A DNA stretch of 34,827 nucleotides. Source: an uncultured Collinsella sp. (lineage in GTDB: Bacteria > Actinomycetota > Coriobacteriia > Coriobacteriales > Coriobacteriaceae). Both the position numbers and the translations under genes were made by a program. Below are positions 32,752 through 34,827 of the stretch, piece after piece (within the stretch, counting starts at the first letter, position 1; every line of letters begins with the position of its first letter). Below the pieces are notes generated by a model. It worked only from the letters and a program-made list of their open reading frames with translations, was not told where the DNA came from and ran no database searches. The stretch lies in contig URKT01000011.1 in the NCBI GenBank assembly GCA_900548495.1, forward strand, positions 1 to 34,827. The letters are read 5' to 3'.

Positions 32752-33609
32752 TTACTCTGCTTTGCCCACAGAGTTGAGGTTGGTCATGCGGATCTTAACC
32801 AGCTCGGTGATCTCACGCATGCCCTCCTTGGCCGGCTTCTTGGGATCGAAGCAGGCGGGGTTCTCGGCCATGTAGGCCATGAAGCCCTTGGTGTAGGCCT
32901 GACGCAGCTCGGTGGCGTAGTTAACCTTGCAGATGCCGTTCTTCACAGCCTCGGCAACCTGCTCATCGGGCACACCGGAGGTGCCGTGCAGGACCAGCGG
33001 CACGTCGACGGCGTCGCGGATGGCCTTGACCACGGACTGCTCGATGTGCGGATCGCTCGTGTACACACCGTGGCTGGTGCCAACGCCAATTGCGAGGGAG
33101 GTGCAGCCGGTACGCTCGACGAACTCCTTGGCCTCGGCCGGATCGGTGTAGGGGCTCTCGCCCTCAACCGCGGGACCGTCGTCCTCCTTGCCGCCAACCT
33201 TACCGAGCTCAGCCTCGACGGGCACGCCCATGGCGCGGCCAGCGTCGGCGACGGACTTGGTCAGGGCGATGTTGTCCTCGAAGGACTCGTGCGAGCCGTC
33301 GATCATAACGGAGGTGTAGCCCGTGCGGAAAGCCTGCATGCAGCGGTCATAGCCATCGCCGTGATCGAGGTGCAGGGCGACGGGTACGGAAGCGCGCTCG
33401 GCAGCGGCCTTGACCATGCCGTAGAAGTAATCCAGGCCAGCGGTCTTGATGGTGCCCGGGGTGGTCTGCATGATGACTGGGGACTTGGTCTCCTCGGCAG
33501 CGGCCAGAACGGCCATAACAAACTCGAGGTTCTCGACGTTGAAAGCGCCAACAGCGTAGTGGCCGGCCTGAGCGTCCTTGAGCATCTTTTCGGTGGTAAC
33601 AAGTGCCAT
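32752..33609 (-). CDS. fba: Class II fructose-bisphosphate aldolase
   Basis: A 285-residue zinc-dependent aldolase that reversibly splits fructose-1,6-bisphosphate (or tagatose-1,6-bisphosphate) into two triose phosphates. Catalytic Asp82 and zinc ligand His83 lie in LHLDHGDGYD, Glu134 in AELG, His180 in GTSHG and His208 in VLHGTSG. The fold and length fit the shorter FbaA/GatY-like group, so tagatose-bisphosphate activity is possible. The ATG at 33609 has AGGAG 9 nt upstream; the in-frame extension upstream is unlike aldolases. A DeoR regulator is divergently encoded 335 nt away and may control it. Confidence 0.94.
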   Translation of the reverse strand: MALVTTEKMLKDAQAGHYAVGAFNVENLEFVMAVLAAAEETKSPVIMQTTPGTIKTAGLDYFYGMVKAAAERASVPVALHLDHGDGYDRCMQAFRTGYTSVMIDGSHESFEDNIALTKSVADAGRAMGVPVEAELGKVGGKEDDGPAVEGESPYTDPAEAKEFVERTGCTSLAIGVGTSHGVYTSDPHIEQSVVKAIRDAVDVPLVLHGTSGVPDEQVAEAVKNGICKVNYATELRQAYTKGFMAYMAENPACFDPKKPAKEGMREITELVKIRMTNLNSVGKAE

Positions 33610-33763
33610 GAGCGTTTGCTCCTCTCCCTCGCCCGCATCTGGACATCGGGCGTAGTTGTTCACAAGGCGTTTTACCTTGCGTTTTGCTGCGCTCATTGTA
33701 TGAAATTCAGCGGGTATGCATGTGCGAGATATTGTCATCGCGCGAGGTCCAACCTTCATTTTT

Positions 33764-33900
33764 GAAAAGTAAACGGAAGGGGTCGAACCCGAGCGCGCGT
33801 GTTCGAAATTGAGTTTTGAGCCTTGATTATCTTTCTTTTATAGAAAAAGTAAGTAATCGAAAGGCGTTTTCTTACTTAAAAAGAAAATGAACGAAAATAG
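33764..33900. promoter_or_regulatory. DeoR-type repeat boxes in the fba-deoR gap
   Basis: AT-rich GAAA/AACG repeats typical of DeoR-family operators: GAAAAGTAAACGGAAGGGG (33764-33782) and GAAAATGAACGAAAATAG (33883-33900). There is also an inverted pair AAGTAAG (33847-33853) / CTTACTT (33871-33877). They flank the presumed promoter and could let DeoR repress both itself and the divergent aldolase. The 335-nt gap has no gene. Confidence 0.5.
33816..33844 (+). promoter_or_regulatory. Putative promoter of the deoR gene
   Basis: TTGAGC (33816-33821) and TATAGA (33839-33844) are 17 nt apart. The start would fall near 33850, inside the repeat boxes, leaving a leader of about 95 nt. Confidence 0.45.
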
Positions 33901-33944
33901 ACTCAACACAATTCCTGCAAATTTCAGACGATGATGGAGCGGAT

Positions 33945-34748
33945 ATGGCCCATGCAACAACCCGAGCTTTCGCCGATGAGCGTCGGTCCGCCATTATGGA
34001 AATGCTCGAGCATAATGCCTCGGTGCAGGTAGCAGAAATCGCCCAGACCTTTGGCGTGTCCTCCGTCACCGCCCGCGCCGACCTGGACGCGCTCGCCGAA
34101 GCAGGCAAGCTGCGCCGCACACATGGTGGTGCCGTATCGCTCCACAAACGCCTGACCGTTTCCACGCAGGATCGCCGCATCAATGTCAACGTCGCTGCCA
34201 AGCAGGCCATCGCGCAAAGCGCCATCGAGCTTGTCAATGACGGCGACACGCTGCTCGTCGATTCGGGCACCACGGCGCTTGAGTTCGTCCGGCTCCTCGA
34301 CCAGCGCGACGGCATCACCGTTATCACGGCCGACATTACCATCGCTGATTATATCGACGAGAGCATGCCCTCGGTCGATGTCGTCATGCTGGGCGGGGCA
34401 CTGCGCAAAGGTCATCGCTATCTGTACGGCCCACTTACCATGCAGGCGCTCCAAATGGTCCACGCCGACCTTGCCGTCATGTGCCCCGGCGCTTTTGTTC
34501 CCGGCTGCGGCTTTACGACCGACTTTCCGCAGATGGCCGAGACCAAAGCGGCTATGGTCGGTGCCGCCCGTCAAAGCGTCGCCCTCATGGATGCCAGCAA
34601 GGTCAACGGACGTGGCATGTACCGCTTTGCCGAGCTTACCGACGTCGACACCATCGTGATGGACCGCGACCCCGATCACACCGTAGCCACCTCAATCGCC
34701 GATATCGTCGACGACGCCCGCCCAAATCTCGTCATCGCCGGCGCTTAA
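33945..34748 (+). CDS. DeoR family transcriptional regulator
   Basis: A 267-residue sugar-phosphate-responsive repressor. The N-terminal winged helix reads RRSAIMEMLEHNASVQVAEIAQTFGVSSVTARADLDALAEAGKLRRTHGGA, the classic DeoR signature. The effector domain follows, with the conserved DSGTTALEF phosphate-binding loop and VMLGGALR. It probably senses a phosphorylated sugar and controls the aldolase across the gap, or a downstream operon cut off by the window end. The ATG at 33945 has GGAG 5 nt upstream. Confidence 0.92.
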   Translation: MAHATTRAFADERRSAIMEMLEHNASVQVAEIAQTFGVSSVTARADLDALAEAGKLRRTHGGAVSLHKRLTVSTQDRRINVNVAAKQAIAQSAIELVNDGDTLLVDSGTTALEFVRLLDQRDGITVITADITIADYIDESMPSVDVVMLGGALRKGHRYLYGPLTMQALQMVHADLAVMCPGAFVPGCGFTTDFPQMAETKAAMVGAARQSVALMDASKVNGRGMYRFAELTDVDTIVMDRDPDHTVATSIADIVDDARPNLVIAGA

Positions 34749-34771
34749 ACAAAAACCACCACAAAGGTGCC

Positions 34772-34817
34772 TGTGAACTGCCTCCCATTTCTTGGACATC
34801 GGGAAATGGGAGGTTTT
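34772..34817 (+). mobile_element. Possible IS left end or terminator hairpin
   Basis: CCTCCCATTTC (34781-34791) pairs with GAAATGGGAGG (34803-34813), followed by TTTT. This could be the deoR terminator. However, the string TGTGAACTGCCTCCCATTTC followed by a TTGGACA motif also resembles an IS3-type terminal repeat, and a start codon with ribosome site follows at once. I cannot decide without the next bases. Confidence 0.35.
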
Positions 34818-34819
34818 CC

Positions 34820-34827
34820 ATGAGTAT
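34820..34827 (+). CDS. Start of a gene cut off by the window end
   Basis: ATG at 34820 with GGGAGG (34808-34813) 6 nt upstream. Only two codons (Met-Ser) are visible. If the preceding hairpin is an IS end, this would be its transposase. Confidence 0.3.

Overview
The window looks like a chromosomal stretch of an anaerobic, gut-type actinobacterium of the Coriobacteriia, most likely Collinsella or a close relative. This is inferred from gene content (pyruvate formate-lyase fermentation, sucrose PTS with GH32 enzymes, ketodeoxygluconate permease, class II aldolase), GC-rich codon use and short operons. No rRNA or tRNA is present to confirm it. The first 49 bases are not biological: they are an Illumina Nextera i5 adapter left on the contig end.

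Layout. 50-2400 is an AT-richer accessory patch with a secreted protein, a 34-residue membrane protein, and a toxin-antitoxin-like pair (DUF3990 plus HTH protein) under a striking double palindrome. 2426-5000 (minus strand) holds engB, mtnN and a membrane-anchored class A beta-lactamase-like protein. 5257-7116 has pflA and a DegV protein. 7393-13010 is a sucrose/fructan locus on the minus strand: a LacI repressor, a divergent GH32-like enzyme, a PTS EIIBC and a canonical GH32 hydrolase. Four operator copies surround its promoter. 13311-15699 encodes pyruvate formate-lyase as two polypeptides: a 683-residue body with the Cys-Cys pair, and a separate 83-residue glycyl-radical domain. 16165-18042 carries a KdgT-type permease and an SDR dehydrogenase (uronate/ketodeoxygluconate metabolism). 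18294-22965 is a plus-strand operon of a MarR regulator and a heterodimeric ABC exporter with one degenerate ATPase site. 23543-24574 is DAHP synthase. 24719-26241 is a very GC-rich IS110/IS1111-type insertion sequence. 26287-29284 is a BceAB-like ABC pair, divergent from a Nudix-Vsr fusion protein at 29433-30419. The right end has an AraC regulator, a HAD phosphatase, a class II fructose-bisphosphate aldolase and a DeoR regulator. It finishes in what may be the first bases of another insertion sequence.

The carbon-flow genes fit together. Sucrose enters through the PTS and is cut by GH32 enzymes; ketodeoxygluconate enters through KdgT; aldolase feeds glycolysis; and the split PFL, activated by PflA, turns pyruvate into acetyl-CoA and formate.

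The most unusual points are: (1) the Nudix-Vsr fusion; (2) the naturally split PFL; (3) two giant intergenic palindromes (13164-13284 and 32577-32727) whose stems differ but co-vary while an internal loop stays conserved; (4) two hairpins with different stems but nearly the same 13-nt loop (5196-5240 and 23408-23446); (5) a pair of inverted 49-bp repeats around a 136-bp centre (23090-23323); and (6) the insertion sequence with its probable guide-RNA end. All functions are read from sequence only; no searches were run.
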